From Rhizobium sp. BK251 (GTDB lineage Bacteria > Pseudomonadota > Alphaproteobacteria > Rhizobiales > Rhizobiaceae): a stretch of DNA of 64,000 bases. This document shows positions 23,800-33,635 of the stretch, piece after piece. The translations under genes were made by a program, and so were the position numbers. The stretch is taken from NCBI RefSeq assembly GCF_004345245.1, contig NZ_SLUQ01000001.1:1-64000 (forward strand), read 5' to 3'. The first letter of the stretch is position 1. Each line of letters opens with the position of its first letter. The notes below the pieces were generated by a model. It was not told the origin of the DNA, did not search any database, and saw only the letters and a program-made list of their open reading frames with translations.

Positions 23800-24681
23800 C
23801 TATTTGAGGAAATCCGGGCCCGACCCGATGATCTTGTCGTCAATCTCGCCGATGGCGCTGGCATCCTTGCCCGTATAGTCGAGCGATTTCAGTATGTGCC
23901 TGATGACGTTGAGCCGGGCGCGACGCTTGTCGTTCGCCTTCACAACCGTCCACGGTGCCTTGTCCGTATGCGTTTCCTTGAGCATCCGGTCGCGCTTTGC
24001 GCCATAGTCATCCCATTTGTTCAGGGCCGCGATATCCATGTTGGACAGCTTCCACACCTTCAGCGGATCGTGGCGCCGGTCATGAAAGCGCTTCAGCTGC
24101 ATTTCCCGACCGGTATCGAGCCAGAACTTGAAGAAGGAGATCTTGTCGTGGACGATCATCTTGTCGAAGCGCGGCACCTCCTTCAGGAAATGCTCGTATT
24201 GCTCCGGCGTGCAGAAACCCATGACGGGCTCGACGCCCGCCCGATTGTACCATGAGCGATCGAAGAGCACGAACTCGCCGGCGGTCGGGAAGCGGGAAAT
24301 ATAGCGCTGGAAATACCATTGCCCCTGCTCCGTCTCGGTGGGCTTGGTCAGGGCGACGATGCGGGCGGACCGTGGATTCATGTAGGCGCTGACCGCGGCG
24401 ATCGTACCGCCCTTGCCGGCGGCGTCTCGGCCCTCGAAGAGCGCGATGACGCGCGTTCCCGTAGCCTGCTGCCAGAACAGGACCTTCACGAGCTCGATCT
24501 GCAGCTTCTTGAGTTCGGCTTCGTATTCCTCTTCCTTGATCTTCTTGCTGTGCGGATAATCGCCCGAGGCAAGCGCCTCCTGCTCCACCCAGTCCGGCAG
24601 CACGGGATCGTCCACGTCGAATATCCGCGTCTTGCCGCCGATTTCGAGCTGCACGGCTCGGCCTTCAACACCCTCTGCCAT
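23800..24681 (-). CDS. ppk2: Polyphosphate kinase 2
   Basis: A 293-residue PPK2 of class I. Walker A is GRDAAGKGG (about residues 84-92), Walker B is DRSWYNR (about 142-148), and the lid region carries KRRARLN. PPK2 enzymes move phosphate between polyphosphate and nucleoside diphosphates, mainly making GTP/ATP from polyphosphate in the cytoplasm. A Sinorhizobium meliloti homologue in the same position has a solved structure, as I recall. The gene is divergent from phoR by about 220 bases, so it sits with the phosphate regulon, though no clear Pho box is seen before it. ATG 24681 has AGGAGG upstream. Confidence 0.94.
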   Translation of the reverse strand: MAEGVEGRAVQLEIGGKTRIFDVDDPVLPDWVEQEALASGDYPHSKKIKEEEYEAELKKLQIELVKVLFWQQATGTRVIALFEGRDAAGKGGTIAAVSAYMNPRSARIVALTKPTETEQGQWYFQRYISRFPTAGEFVLFDRSWYNRAGVEPVMGFCTPEQYEHFLKEVPRFDKMIVHDKISFFKFWLDTGREMQLKRFHDRRHDPLKVWKLSNMDIAALNKWDDYGAKRDRMLKETHTDKAPWTVVKANDKRRARLNVIRHILKSLDYTGKDASAIGEIDDKIIGSGPDFLK

Positions 24682-24903
24682 GTCGTTCCTCCTACTGACG
24701 TGATCTTCGGCCCTGCCGCTCTACGGCAATATCCCAGGCGCGCCAAAGGGTGCATATTTATTCTTTGAATTCAAGCTTGTCGCACGAACTTGGGGAGAAA
24801 GTCGCTAAAGACAGGATTGGTTCCCGGAACCAATGGCAAGTGGAAAACTTCTGTCATGAATTCGCGCTATCAGGCAGAGTTCCGGGCATCTGGACGGCGA
24901 ATC

Positions 24904-26181
24904 ATGCGGCGAGGCGAAATTAGGTTGGAAGAGAAAGAGCAGTTCTGGAAGCGGCTGGCGAGCCGTCTCGGGCAGGAGCGTCCGGTCCTCCTCGCCGCGG
25001 CGGTGATCGCCTTTGTCGCCATTGCCGCCGGCATGGACAAATGGGCGGTGTTCGCCCTGTGGGTTGCCATGGCGCTCGTTGCGCTGGCGCGCTCGCCGCT
25101 GCTCGTCGAGATCAAGCCTGCAGCGCCCGCGGAGGAAGAGGCGCCAACGCACCAGAGCGCCCTTCCGCAGGTATCGGCAGTGCTTGGGGCGTTGGACGTC
25201 GCCGTTCTCGTGCTGGGGCGCGATGCCTCGGTGCTCTTCCAGAATCGCGCCGCCGAAAAGGCATTCGGCGCAATGACGATCGGCGCCCACATTTCTGCAC
25301 GCCTCCGCTCTCCCGGTATCCTCGACATGGTGCGCGAGACGATCGCCACCAATGCGCCGAACCAGATCGAGCATTCGGAAAGGCTGCCCTCCGAGCGTGT
25401 CTATATCGTGCGGATCGCGCCAATCGAGGTGCCGGATGCGGGCGCGTCGGTCGAAAAGCTCTTTCTGCTGTCTTTCCGCGACATTTCCGAAGTTCGCCGC
25501 ATTGACAGGATGCGCTCGGATTTTGTCGCCAACGCCAGCCACGAACTCAGGACGCCGCTTGCCTCGCTGCGCGGCTTCATCGAGACGATCCAGGGGCCGG
25601 CCCGCAATGATCCGAAGGCGCAGGAGCGCTTTCTCGGCATCATGCTGGACCAGACGACGCGCATGAGCCGCCTGGTCGATGACCTGCTTTCGCTGTCGCG
25701 CCTGGAACTCAAGTCGCACATCGCCCCCGACGAGACCGTCGATCTGGTGCCGCTGCTGGGGCATGTGCGCGATTCGCTTCTGCCTCTCGCCAACGATCTT
25801 GATGTCGCGATCAACCTTCATGTGCCGGAGGGCACGGTGGAGGTCGCCGGGGACCGCGACGAACTCGTCCAGGTCTTCGAAAATCTGATGGAGAATGCCT
25901 GCAAATACGGCCAGGAAGGCAAGGTCGTGGATGTCTGGCTGCGCAACGGCCCCGGCCAGCCCGTCGAGGTGACCGTCTCCGACAAGGGGCCGGGCATCCC
26001 GGCCGAGCACGTTCCGAGACTTACCGAGCGCTTTTATCGCGTCAGCGTTGAGGATAGCCGCTCGAAGAAGGGTACCGGTCTCGGGCTTGCGATCGTCAAG
26101 CACATCCTCACGCGCCATCGCGCCCGCCTCATTGTAAAGTCGGAGATCGGCAAGGGTACGGACTTCACTGTGCGCTTTTGA
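24904..26181 (+). CDS. phoR: Phosphate regulon sensor histidine kinase PhoR
   Basis: A 425-residue membrane kinase. One or two membrane segments lie near residues 20-65, then a PAS domain (about 90-180), the HisKA domain with phospho-acceptor His in ANASHELRTPLASL (about residue 216), and the HATPase domain with N-box ENLMENACKYG, DKGPGIP, and GTGLGLAIVKH. PhoR phosphorylates PhoB when phosphate is low and is inhibited through PstSCAB and PhoU. The start is uncertain: ATG 24904 fits the family length; in-frame starts at 24790 and 24850 add residues unlike the family. A putative weak PhoB half-site pair overlaps its stop. Confidence 0.92.
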   Translation: MRRGEIRLEEKEQFWKRLASRLGQERPVLLAAAVIAFVAIAAGMDKWAVFALWVAMALVALARSPLLVEIKPAAPAEEEAPTHQSALPQVSAVLGALDVAVLVLGRDASVLFQNRAAEKAFGAMTIGAHISARLRSPGILDMVRETIATNAPNQIEHSERLPSERVYIVRIAPIEVPDAGASVEKLFLLSFRDISEVRRIDRMRSDFVANASHELRTPLASLRGFIETIQGPARNDPKAQERFLGIMLDQTTRMSRLVDDLLSLSRLELKSHIAPDETVDLVPLLGHVRDSLLPLANDLDVAINLHVPEGTVEVAGDRDELVQVFENLMENACKYGQEGKVVDVWLRNGPGQPVEVTVSDKGPGIPAEHVPRLTERFYRVSVEDSRSKKGTGLGLAIVKHILTRHRARLIVKSEIGKGTDFTVRF

Positions 26182-26242
26182 CATAAACGCGTCAAAAATT
26201 CCTCCCGACGACAAGAGATTTCATGAATATCAATGACATAGC

Positions 26243-26271
26243 CTGTCATAAATGTTTCATGCACCTGACAT
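26243..26271 (+). promoter_or_regulatory. Pho box (PhoB binding site) of pstS
   Basis: CTGTCATAAATGTTTCAT (26243-26260) matches the 7-4-7 Pho box closely. A third unit CTGACAT (26265-26271) follows in exact 11-base phase, so three PhoB half-sites sit in a row about 105 bases before pstS. A looser unit ATGACAT lies at 26233. This predicts strong induction of the pst operon under phosphate starvation. Confidence 0.88.
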
Positions 26272-26373
26272 AAAAGGACGGTGCTTAAGCCGCTAAGAAG
26301 TGGTGCCGGCAACGGCAAAGCGAGCGCCTCTTGGGGGGTCGCACTCACACTAGCCCATCACGGGAGAATTCTA

Positions 26374-27408
26374 ATGAAAACCTTTAAGCTTACGGTAGCA
26401 GTCCTCGCCGCTTCTGCCGCTTTCGCAGGCGCTGCGGCTGCTCGTGACCAGGTTCAGGTTGCAGGTTCGTCGACCGTGCTGCCTTACGCAAAGATCGTTG
26501 CCGAGACCTTCGGCGAAACCTTCACCAACTTCAAGACGCCGATCGTTGAATCGGGTGGCACGGGCGCTGGCCTGAAGGAGTTCTGCAAGGGCGTCGGCGA
26601 AGACACGATCGATGTTGCCAACGCTTCGCGTCCGATCAACAAGAACGAACTTGAAGCCTGCAAGGCTGCCGGCGTGACGGACATCCAGGAAGTCAAGATC
26701 GGCTACGACGGCATCGTTTTCGCTACCGACGCTTCCAACCCGGACGTCGCTTACGTTCCGGAAGACATCTACAAGGCGCTCGCGGCCCAGGTTGTCGTTG
26801 ACGGCAAGCTCGTTGCCAACCCGTACAAGAAGTGGTCTGAAGTCAACCCGAAGCTTCCGGCTGTTGATATCGCTGCCTACATCCCGGGCGAAAAGCACGG
26901 CACGCGCGAAGTCTTCGAACAGAACGTTCTCGCTGCTGGCTGCAAGGCCGCTGGCGCCACCGACATCATCGCCAAGGAAATTGCCGACAAGGCTGCCCAG
27001 ACCAAGGCTTGCGTCGCAGTCCGCAAGGACGGCGTTGCAGTCGACATCGACGGCGACTATCCGGAAACGCTGGCACGTATCGCTGCCAACAAGACCGGCG
27101 TAGGCGTATTCGGCCTGTCCTTCTACGAAAACAACGCCGACAAGCTCAAGGTTGCGAGCATGAGCGGCATCGTTCCGTCCACCGAGACGATCGCTGACGG
27201 CACCTATCCGGTTTCCCGTCCGCTGTTCTTCTACGTCAAGAAGGCTCACCTCGGCGTCATCCCGGGCCTGAAGGAATACGTCAACTTCTTCGTTTCCGAG
27301 CAGATGATCGGCCCTGACAGCCCGCTCGTCGAATACGGCCTCGTTGCCGCTCCGGACGCAGAGCGCGACGCAATCCGCAAGTCTGTCGAAGACGGCAAGA
27401 CCATGTAA
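26374..27408 (+). CDS. pstS: Phosphate ABC transporter substrate-binding protein PstS
   Basis: A 344-residue periplasmic phosphate-binding protein. The signal peptide MKTFKLTVAVLAASAAFAGA is followed by the mature start DQVQVAGSSTVLPYAK; GSSTV and SGGTGAG are phosphate ligands, with SRPI and GTREVFEQ further on. Start ATG 26374 has GGGAGAA upstream. It is preceded by a Pho box and followed by a strong hairpin, then pstC. Codon choice is highly biased (many GCT, AAG, GAC), typical of a highly expressed gene. It delivers phosphate to PstCA. Confidence 0.96.
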   Translation: MKTFKLTVAVLAASAAFAGAAAARDQVQVAGSSTVLPYAKIVAETFGETFTNFKTPIVESGGTGAGLKEFCKGVGEDTIDVANASRPINKNELEACKAAGVTDIQEVKIGYDGIVFATDASNPDVAYVPEDIYKALAAQVVVDGKLVANPYKKWSEVNPKLPAVDIAAYIPGEKHGTREVFEQNVLAAGCKAAGATDIIAKEIADKAAQTKACVAVRKDGVAVDIDGDYPETLARIAANKTGVGVFGLSFYENNADKLKVASMSGIVPSTETIADGTYPVSRPLFFYVKKAHLGVIPGLKEYVNFFVSEQMIGPDSPLVEYGLVAAPDAERDAIRKSVEDGKTM

Positions 27409-27416
27409 TTGACTTT

Positions 27417-27446
27417 GCCGGCGCGGCGGGAAACCACCGCGCCGGC
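27417..27446 (+). promoter_or_regulatory. Intercistronic hairpin between pstS and pstC
   Basis: A perfect 10-bp inverted repeat GCCGGCGCGG / CCGCGCCGGC with a 10-base loop, 8 bases after the pstS stop and without a T-run. It probably protects pstS mRNA and lowers downstream expression. Confidence 0.65.
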
Positions 27447-27570
27447 AGTTCGCCGATCTGGACCATCGCCGGGGTATGGCGGAGACCGGTGATCGGCGAC
27501 CGTAAGATTTCGAACCGTCCGTCCGGCGAAGCCGTGCGCCGTTTCTGTTGCTTGCCCGGGGGAAGCACGA

Positions 27571-29052
27571 ATGAGTACATCGCTTATATTGCTGTGCCTG
27601 CTGATCATCGGTGCCGCCGCCTACGTTCTCGGCCGGACGCGCGCCAATACCGTCTCAGGCGGAAAATCCTCCGGCCTGCATTCGCGGCCGGGCTATTATG
27701 GCTCCTATGCTGCCATTTGGGCTCTTCTTCCGGCTCTGATCGTCCTGGGCCTCTGGCTCGCGATCAGCCCCTCCATTGTCGATTCTTCCGTTCGCGGCGC
27801 CTTCCCGGAAAATGTCCGGTCGCAGCCGGCCGCTACGCAGAGCCTCGCCTTTGGCATGGTCTCGGCGATTGCCCGCGGCCTTCCCTTTCTGACCGAGCAG
27901 GAACTGGCCGGCGCTCGCGATGGTTCGCTCGACCTGCAGGCAAAGCTTGCCGAAAAGGGTGTGCCGCTCGCGGGGCCGAGCGAGCCCTACATGGTCGAGG
28001 CTGCAGCGCACCTCAACGCGCTCCGTGCAACGAGCCGCGCGGTCATGACTGCGGTCGTGATCCTGCTGTCGCTCGCTGGCGCGGCCCTCGCACTGCGCAA
28101 CATCGCCCCCACCTTCCGCGCACGCAACAAGGTTGAGCGCGTTATCCTCTGGGCGCTTTTGGGTGCCTCGTCGATCGCAATCCTGACCACTGTCGGCATC
28201 GTGCTTTCGATGCTGTCGGAGGCGGCGCGCTTCTTTGCGATGGTTCCGGCCAACGAGTTCTTCTTCGGAACCGTATGGGATCCTCGTTTTGCCGGCGCAG
28301 GCGGCAACACATTCGGTTCCTTCGGCCTTGTTCCGCTTCTCGCCGGCACGCTCTACATCGGCTTTGTGGCGATGCTGGTTGCGGTGCCCGTCGGCCTCTT
28401 CGCCGCCATCTACATGGCTGAGTATGCTGCCCCGAAGGTACGCTCGGTCGCCAAGCCGCTGCTGGAAGTGCTGGCCGGCATTCCGACGATCGTTTACGGC
28501 TTCTTCGCCCTGGTGACGGTGGGACCGTTCCTGCGCGATATCTCGGCTGCCATCAACGGCCTGCTCACCGGCAACTATGCCAACTTCATCCAGGCACAGA
28601 GCGTCATCACCGCAGGCATCGTCATGGGCATCATGCTGATCCCATATGTCTCGTCGCTGTCCGACGACATCATCACCGCGGTGCCGCGTGCGCTGCGTGA
28701 TGGCTCGCTCGGCCTCGGCGCCACCCGCTCGGAGACCATCAAGCGGGTCATCCTGCCGGCAGCCCTGCCGGGCGTCGTCGGCGCCCTTCTGATGACGGCG
28801 TCGCGTGCCATCGGCGAGACCATGATCGTCGTGCTTGCGGCCGGTGTCGCCGCCCGCATTCAGATCAATCCCTTTGAGCCGATGACGACGGTGACGGTGA
28901 AGATCGTCAACCAGCTGACCGGCGACCTGGAATTCACGTCGCCGCAGACGCTGGTCGCCTTTGCACTCGGTATCACGCTCTTCGTGATCACGCTTTGCCT
29001 CAACATCTACGCACTCTACATCGTGCGCAAATACCGGGAGCAGTACGAATGA
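27571..29052 (+). CDS. pstC: Phosphate ABC transporter permease PstC
   Basis: A 493-residue inner-membrane permease, longer than the ~320-residue enterobacterial PstC because of an N-terminal extension with extra helices and a periplasmic segment, as usual in rhizobia. The core permease domain is in the last ~280 residues, with GTLYIGFVAMLVAVPVGLFAAIYMAEYA, the ATPase-docking loop RALRDGSLGLGATRSETI, and SRAIGETMIVVLAAG. The gene is intact here; some laboratory S. meliloti strains are known to carry a pstC frameshift. Its last four bases overlap pstA (ATGA). Confidence 0.95.
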   Translation: MSTSLILLCLLIIGAAAYVLGRTRANTVSGGKSSGLHSRPGYYGSYAAIWALLPALIVLGLWLAISPSIVDSSVRGAFPENVRSQPAATQSLAFGMVSAIARGLPFLTEQELAGARDGSLDLQAKLAEKGVPLAGPSEPYMVEAAAHLNALRATSRAVMTAVVILLSLAGAALALRNIAPTFRARNKVERVILWALLGASSIAILTTVGIVLSMLSEAARFFAMVPANEFFFGTVWDPRFAGAGGNTFGSFGLVPLLAGTLYIGFVAMLVAVPVGLFAAIYMAEYAAPKVRSVAKPLLEVLAGIPTIVYGFFALVTVGPFLRDISAAINGLLTGNYANFIQAQSVITAGIVMGIMLIPYVSSLSDDIITAVPRALRDGSLGLGATRSETIKRVILPAALPGVVGALLMTASRAIGETMIVVLAAGVAARIQINPFEPMTTVTVKIVNQLTGDLEFTSPQTLVAFALGITLFVITLCLNIYALYIVRKYREQYE

Positions 29053-30371
29053 CCAACATTGTTTCTCCCGTCGCCGGCGGCGTCATTTCCAAGGCACCAG
29101 AACGCCGCGATATCGGCATCAAGCGTCGCTACGCCGCCGAACGCCGCTTCCGTGCCTATGGCATCGCCGCGATCTGCTTCGGTATCTTCTTCCTGGCCGT
29201 TCTGCTCTCCACCGTTATTCGCAACGGCTACAGCGCGTTCCAGCAGACAGCGATCACCTTGCCGATCGAGTTCAGCGAGAAGGTTCTCGATCCGAACAAC
29301 AAGCGGGCAACCGACCCATCGGTTCTGGTGGCAGCGAACTATCAGGTGCTGCTGCGCGATGCGCTCGTCAGGGAGCTCGGCATCAATCCTTCAAGCCGTC
29401 CCGACGTGCGCGACGCGACCAGTATGATCTCGAAGGGCGCACCGATCCAATTGCGCGACATGGTCGTCGCCGATCCCTCGCTTATCGGGAAGACCGTCAA
29501 CGTCACGGTGCTTGCGGACGCGAATATCGACTCTGCCAACAAAGGGCAGATCGATCTTGGCGTTGCCGAGCAGAACCGCAAGGTGAACGACAAGCAGGTC
29601 GCCTGGATGGGCGAACTGAAGACGAAGGGCGCCCTGTTCAAGGAGTTCAATACCGGGCTCTTCGTCAACGGCAATTCCAGCCGCCCGGAAGCCGCTGGTC
29701 TTGGCGTGGCGATCGTCGGCTCGTTCTATCTGATGCTGACCGTTCTCGTCCTGTCATTGCCGATCGGTGTCGCCGCATCGATCTATCTTGAGGAATTCGC
29801 GCCCAAGAACCGGCTGACGGACCTGATCGAGGTCAACATCAACAACCTGGCGGCAGTGCCTTCGATCGTCTATGGTCTTCTCGGCCTGGCGGTATTCATC
29901 AATTTCGCCGGCCTGCCGCGCTCGGCCGCGCTTGTCGGCGGCCTGGTGCTGACGCTAATGACCCTGCCGACCATCATCATCGCGACGCGTGCAGCTCTCC
30001 GCGCCGTCCCGCCTTCTATCCGTGCGGCCGCTCTTGGCCTCGGCGCCTCGAAGATGCAGATGGTGTTCCACCACGTCTTGCCGCTTGCGATGCCCGGCAT
30101 CCTGACCGGCACGATCATCGGCCTCGCGCACGCCCTCGGCGAGACGGCGCCGCTGCTTCTGATCGGCATGGTCGCCTTCGTCGCCAACTTTCCGGCGACG
30201 CCGCTCGACCCTTCCACCGCGCTTCCGGTGCAGATCTACATGTGGGCAAATGAGGCGGAGCGCGCCTTCGTTGAACGGACCTCGGGTGCGATCATCGTTC
30301 TCCTGCTGTTCCTCATTGCCATGAATATCGGAGCCATTCTTTTGCGGCGTCGCTTCGAGCGTCGCTGGTAA
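29049..30371 (+). CDS. pstA: Phosphate ABC transporter permease PstA
   Basis: A 440-residue permease with an N-terminal rhizobial extension. A first helix lies near residues 35-55, then a periplasmic region of roughly 150 residues, then the core permease with VLSLPIGVAASIYLEEFAP, the docking loop RAAALGLGASKMQMV, and LGETAPLLLIGM. ATG 29049 overlaps the pstC stop. PstA pairs with PstC to make the membrane channel of the phosphate importer. It ends 15 bases before pstB. Confidence 0.95.
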   Translation: MTNIVSPVAGGVISKAPERRDIGIKRRYAAERRFRAYGIAAICFGIFFLAVLLSTVIRNGYSAFQQTAITLPIEFSEKVLDPNNKRATDPSVLVAANYQVLLRDALVRELGINPSSRPDVRDATSMISKGAPIQLRDMVVADPSLIGKTVNVTVLADANIDSANKGQIDLGVAEQNRKVNDKQVAWMGELKTKGALFKEFNTGLFVNGNSSRPEAAGLGVAIVGSFYLMLTVLVLSLPIGVAASIYLEEFAPKNRLTDLIEVNINNLAAVPSIVYGLLGLAVFINFAGLPRSAALVGGLVLTLMTLPTIIIATRAALRAVPPSIRAAALGLGASKMQMVFHHVLPLAMPGILTGTIIGLAHALGETAPLLLIGMVAFVANFPATPLDPSTALPVQIYMWANEAERAFVERTSGAIIVLLLFLIAMNIGAILLRRRFERRW

Positions 30372-30386
30372 CAAGGAGCAAATCAG

Positions 30387-31202
<816 letters not shown>

Positions 31203-31252
31203 TCCCTCACCAGACCGCGCCGGGTTCACTTCTTCAAATCGAGGACACCATA

Positions 31253-31966
31253 ATGGTATCGACACATATTCTCTCGGCTTACGACGACGATCTGAAGTTC
31301 CTGAGCCGCCGCGTCTCGGAGATGGGCGGGCTTGCGGAACAGATGGTCAGCGACTCCGTGCGCGCGCTGGTCAACGGTGACACCGCCCTCGCGCAGAAGG
31401 TCATTTCCGACGACGTCATTCTCGATCATGCCGAGCGCGAGATCGGCGACAAGGCGATCGTTACCATCGCCCGCCGTCAGCCGGTTGCGGCCGACCTGCG
31501 CGAAATCATGGGCTCGATCCGTATCGCCTCCGATCTGGAGCGCGTCGGCGACCTTGGCAAGAACACGGCCAAGCGCGTGATCGCGGTTCAGGGCAGCGGC
31601 GTCCCGCGCAAGCTCGCCCGCGGTCTGGAGCATCTCTCCGAGCTCGCACTCGTGCAGCTCAAGGAAGTGCTCGACGTCTACACGAACCGATCGGCCGACA
31701 AGGCGAAGTCGATCCGTGAGCGTGACGAGGAAATCGACGCGATGTACACGTCGCTTTTCCGCGAACTCCTGACCTACATGATGGAAGATCCGCGCAACAT
31801 CACCTCCTGCACGCATCTCCTCTTCTGCGCGAAGAACATCGAGCGCATTGGCGATCACGCCACCAATATCGCCGAGACGATCTATTACATGGCGACCGGT
31901 GCGCAGCCCGAGGGCGAACGCCCGAAGGACGACACGGCCAACACCGTTGGCGCGATCACCGAGTAA
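31253..31966 (+). CDS. phoU: Phosphate signalling protein PhoU
   Basis: A 237-residue all-helical protein made of two PhoU repeats. The metal-binding E/DxxxD-type motifs are visible in DLERVGDLGKN (about residues 90-100) and IERIGDHATNI (about 195-205). PhoU links the state of the Pst transporter to PhoR so that PhoB is not activated when phosphate is plentiful. The gene lies in the pst operon between pstB and phoB, with about 30 bases before phoB. Confidence 0.96.
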   Translation: MVSTHILSAYDDDLKFLSRRVSEMGGLAEQMVSDSVRALVNGDTALAQKVISDDVILDHAEREIGDKAIVTIARRQPVAADLREIMGSIRIASDLERVGDLGKNTAKRVIAVQGSGVPRKLARGLEHLSELALVQLKEVLDVYTNRSADKAKSIRERDEEIDAMYTSLFRELLTYMMEDPRNITSCTHLLFCAKNIERIGDHATNIAETIYYMATGAQPEGERPKDDTANTVGAITE

Positions 31967-31996
31967 TCATTGCGGATCTGAAGGAAGCCCGAAATA

Positions 31997-32680
31997 ATGG
32001 TTCCGAAAGTTGCTGTCGTAGAAGACGAAGAAGCGTTGAGCGTTCTTTTGCGTTACAACCTTGAGGCGGAAGGCTTCGAGGTCGATACCATCCTTAGGGG
32101 AGACGAGGCGGAAATCCGCCTCCAGGAGCGGACTCCCGACCTGCTGATCCTGGATTGGATGCTGCCGGGCGTCTCCGGCATCGAGCTCTGCCGCCGCCTG
32201 CGCATGCGCCCGGAAACCGAGCGCCTGCCGATCATCATGCTGACGGCGAGGGGTGAGGAGAGCGAGCGCGTCCGTGGCCTTTCCACCGGCGCCGACGACT
32301 ATGTCGTGAAGCCGTTCTCGACGCCGGAGCTGATGGCGCGCGTCAAGGCCATGCTTCGCCGGGCACGCCCGGAAGTGCTCTCCAGCGTGCTCAAGTGCGG
32401 CGACATCGAGCTCGACCGAGAAACCCACCGGGTTCATCGCAAGAGCCGCGAAGTTCGCCTCGGGCCGACGGAGTTCCGCCTGCTGGAGTTCCTGATGTCC
32501 TCGCCTGGTCGCGTCTTCTCGCGCTCGCAGCTTCTGGATGGCGTTTGGGGCCACGATATCTACGTCGATGAGCGTACCGTCGACGTCCATGTCGGCCGCC
32601 TGCGCAAGGCGCTCAACTTCTCGAACATGCAGGATGTGATCCGTACCGTTCGCGGGGCGGGCTATTCGATGGAAGCCTGA
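31997..32680 (+). CDS. phoB: Phosphate regulon response regulator PhoB
   Basis: A 227-residue OmpR/PhoB-type regulator. The receiver domain has acidic EDEE (about residues 8-11), the phospho-acceptor Asp in LLILDWMLPG (about residue 53), Thr in MLTARG and Lys in VVKPF. The C-terminal winged helix contains GPTEFRLLEFLMSSPGRVFSR and RTVDVHVGRLRKAL. PhoB binds Pho boxes such as the one before pstS. It is the last gene of the operon and a strong terminator follows 20 bases later. Confidence 0.96.
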   Translation: MVPKVAVVEDEEALSVLLRYNLEAEGFEVDTILRGDEAEIRLQERTPDLLILDWMLPGVSGIELCRRLRMRPETERLPIIMLTARGEESERVRGLSTGADDYVVKPFSTPELMARVKAMLRRARPEVLSSVLKCGDIELDRETHRVHRKSREVRLGPTEFRLLEFLMSSPGRVFSRSQLLDGVWGHDIYVDERTVDVHVGRLRKALNFSNMQDVIRTVRGAGYSMEA

Positions 32681-32700
32681 ACGCACGTCATACCTCAACG

Positions 32701-32730
32701 AAAAAAACGGGCCGTCTCGGCCCGTTTTTC
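32701..32730 (+). terminator. Rho-independent terminator after phoB
   Basis: Stem ACGGGCCG / CGGCCCGT with loop TCT, flanked by seven A and five T. The A-run also gives a T-run on the minus strand, so it may serve the convergent LysE gene as well. Confidence 0.9.
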
Positions 32731-32753
32731 GTTTTTGCGCTTCGCCGTTGCTC

Positions 32754-33389
32754 TCAGGAGCCCCTCTGCAGAGCAAGGTGTGTGCCGAGCCCGATGAGCA
32801 TCACGCCACCGGCGCGCTGCATCAGCCGCTGCGCGCCGCTCGACCGCCGCAATCTGTTCACCACGGCGCCCGCCAGGGCCACGCAGACGATGTCGGCTGA
32901 AGAGAAGATCATGTTGACGATGGTCCCCAGCAACGCGAACTGCGCCCAGATCGGAAGCCCCGCTGCCGGGTCGATGAACTGCGGAAGGAAAGCCATGAAG
33001 AATATGGCCGTCTTGGGATTGAGAACCTCGATGGTGACGCTCTCTATGAAGGCGCGTCGGCCAGATTTCGCCTCTGTGGCCGCAGAGGAGAGGTCACCTT
33101 TCCCCCTGGCACGGAAAAGGCAGATGCCGAGCCAGACCAGATAGCCGGCGCCGGCAAGCTTCACCGCCATGTAGAGCACGGGCACCGCGTGGAACAGGAT
33201 CGAGAGCCCGGCGGCGGCGGCCACGACATGCGCGTATCCGCCGATATGGATGCCGAGCGCTGCCATCAGGCCCGACCATCGGCCGCGGGCAACCGTCTGC
33301 GCAGCTGCGTAGAGCATGGCCGGGCCGGGGATGTATGCGAAGACGGCGGTCGTTGCGAGAAATGCAAGAAACAGTCCGGCCGAGGGCAT
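32754..33389 (-). CDS. LysE/RhtB family amino-acid exporter
   Basis: A 211-residue inner-membrane protein of the LysE/RhtB family. The N-terminal feature YIPGPAMLYAAAQTVARGRWSG (core PGPAMLY) is diagnostic, and about six membrane helices follow, with NPKTAIFFMAFLPQFI in the third. These proteins export amino acids or their analogues, such as homoserine, threonine or lysine. AGGAGC lies before ATG 33389. It is a single gene converging on phoB. Confidence 0.9.
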   Translation of the reverse strand: MPSAGLFLAFLATTAVFAYIPGPAMLYAAAQTVARGRWSGLMAALGIHIGGYAHVVAAAAGLSILFHAVPVLYMAVKLAGAGYLVWLGICLFRARGKGDLSSAATEAKSGRRAFIESVTIEVLNPKTAIFFMAFLPQFIDPAAGLPIWAQFALLGTIVNMIFSSADIVCVALAGAVVNRLRRSSGAQRLMQRAGGVMLIGLGTHLALQRGS

Positions 33390-33581
33390 TCTCTGCTCCT
33401 GTCATGATTGGAGTGCGCAACATGCGATGCAGTGGCCATGTCGTGCTGAATAAGGGCTCTGGTTGCACCGCGGTCCGCCGCGACCGTCGTCGAGGCCGCT
33501 ACGGCCCGTTTTTATAAGACTGCGATCGAGCCTGCTGCAAGGCTGAAACGTGCGGCAGCGTTCTGTCCAGTCGCTCCATAA

Positions 33582-33606
33582 CAAAAAGCGGGCCGTTTGG
33601 CCCGCT
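33582..33606 (-). terminator. Rho-independent terminator of gcrA
   Basis: On the minus strand AGCGGGCC / GGCCCGCT with a 4-base loop is followed by five T, 30 bases after the gcrA stop. Confidence 0.85.
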
Positions 33607-33635
33607 CTTCACTCGTATTCTACGGCGCAGTGGCC

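Noticed and set aside
23770..23800. Imperfect hairpin between the convergent membrane-protein and ppk2 genes as a terminator
   Set aside because: One mismatch in the stem and no T-run on either strand; too weak to list.
26178..26195. Second Pho box overlapping the phoR stop
   Set aside because: TTGACAT-N4-GCGTCAA has the right spacing but poor match in the second unit.
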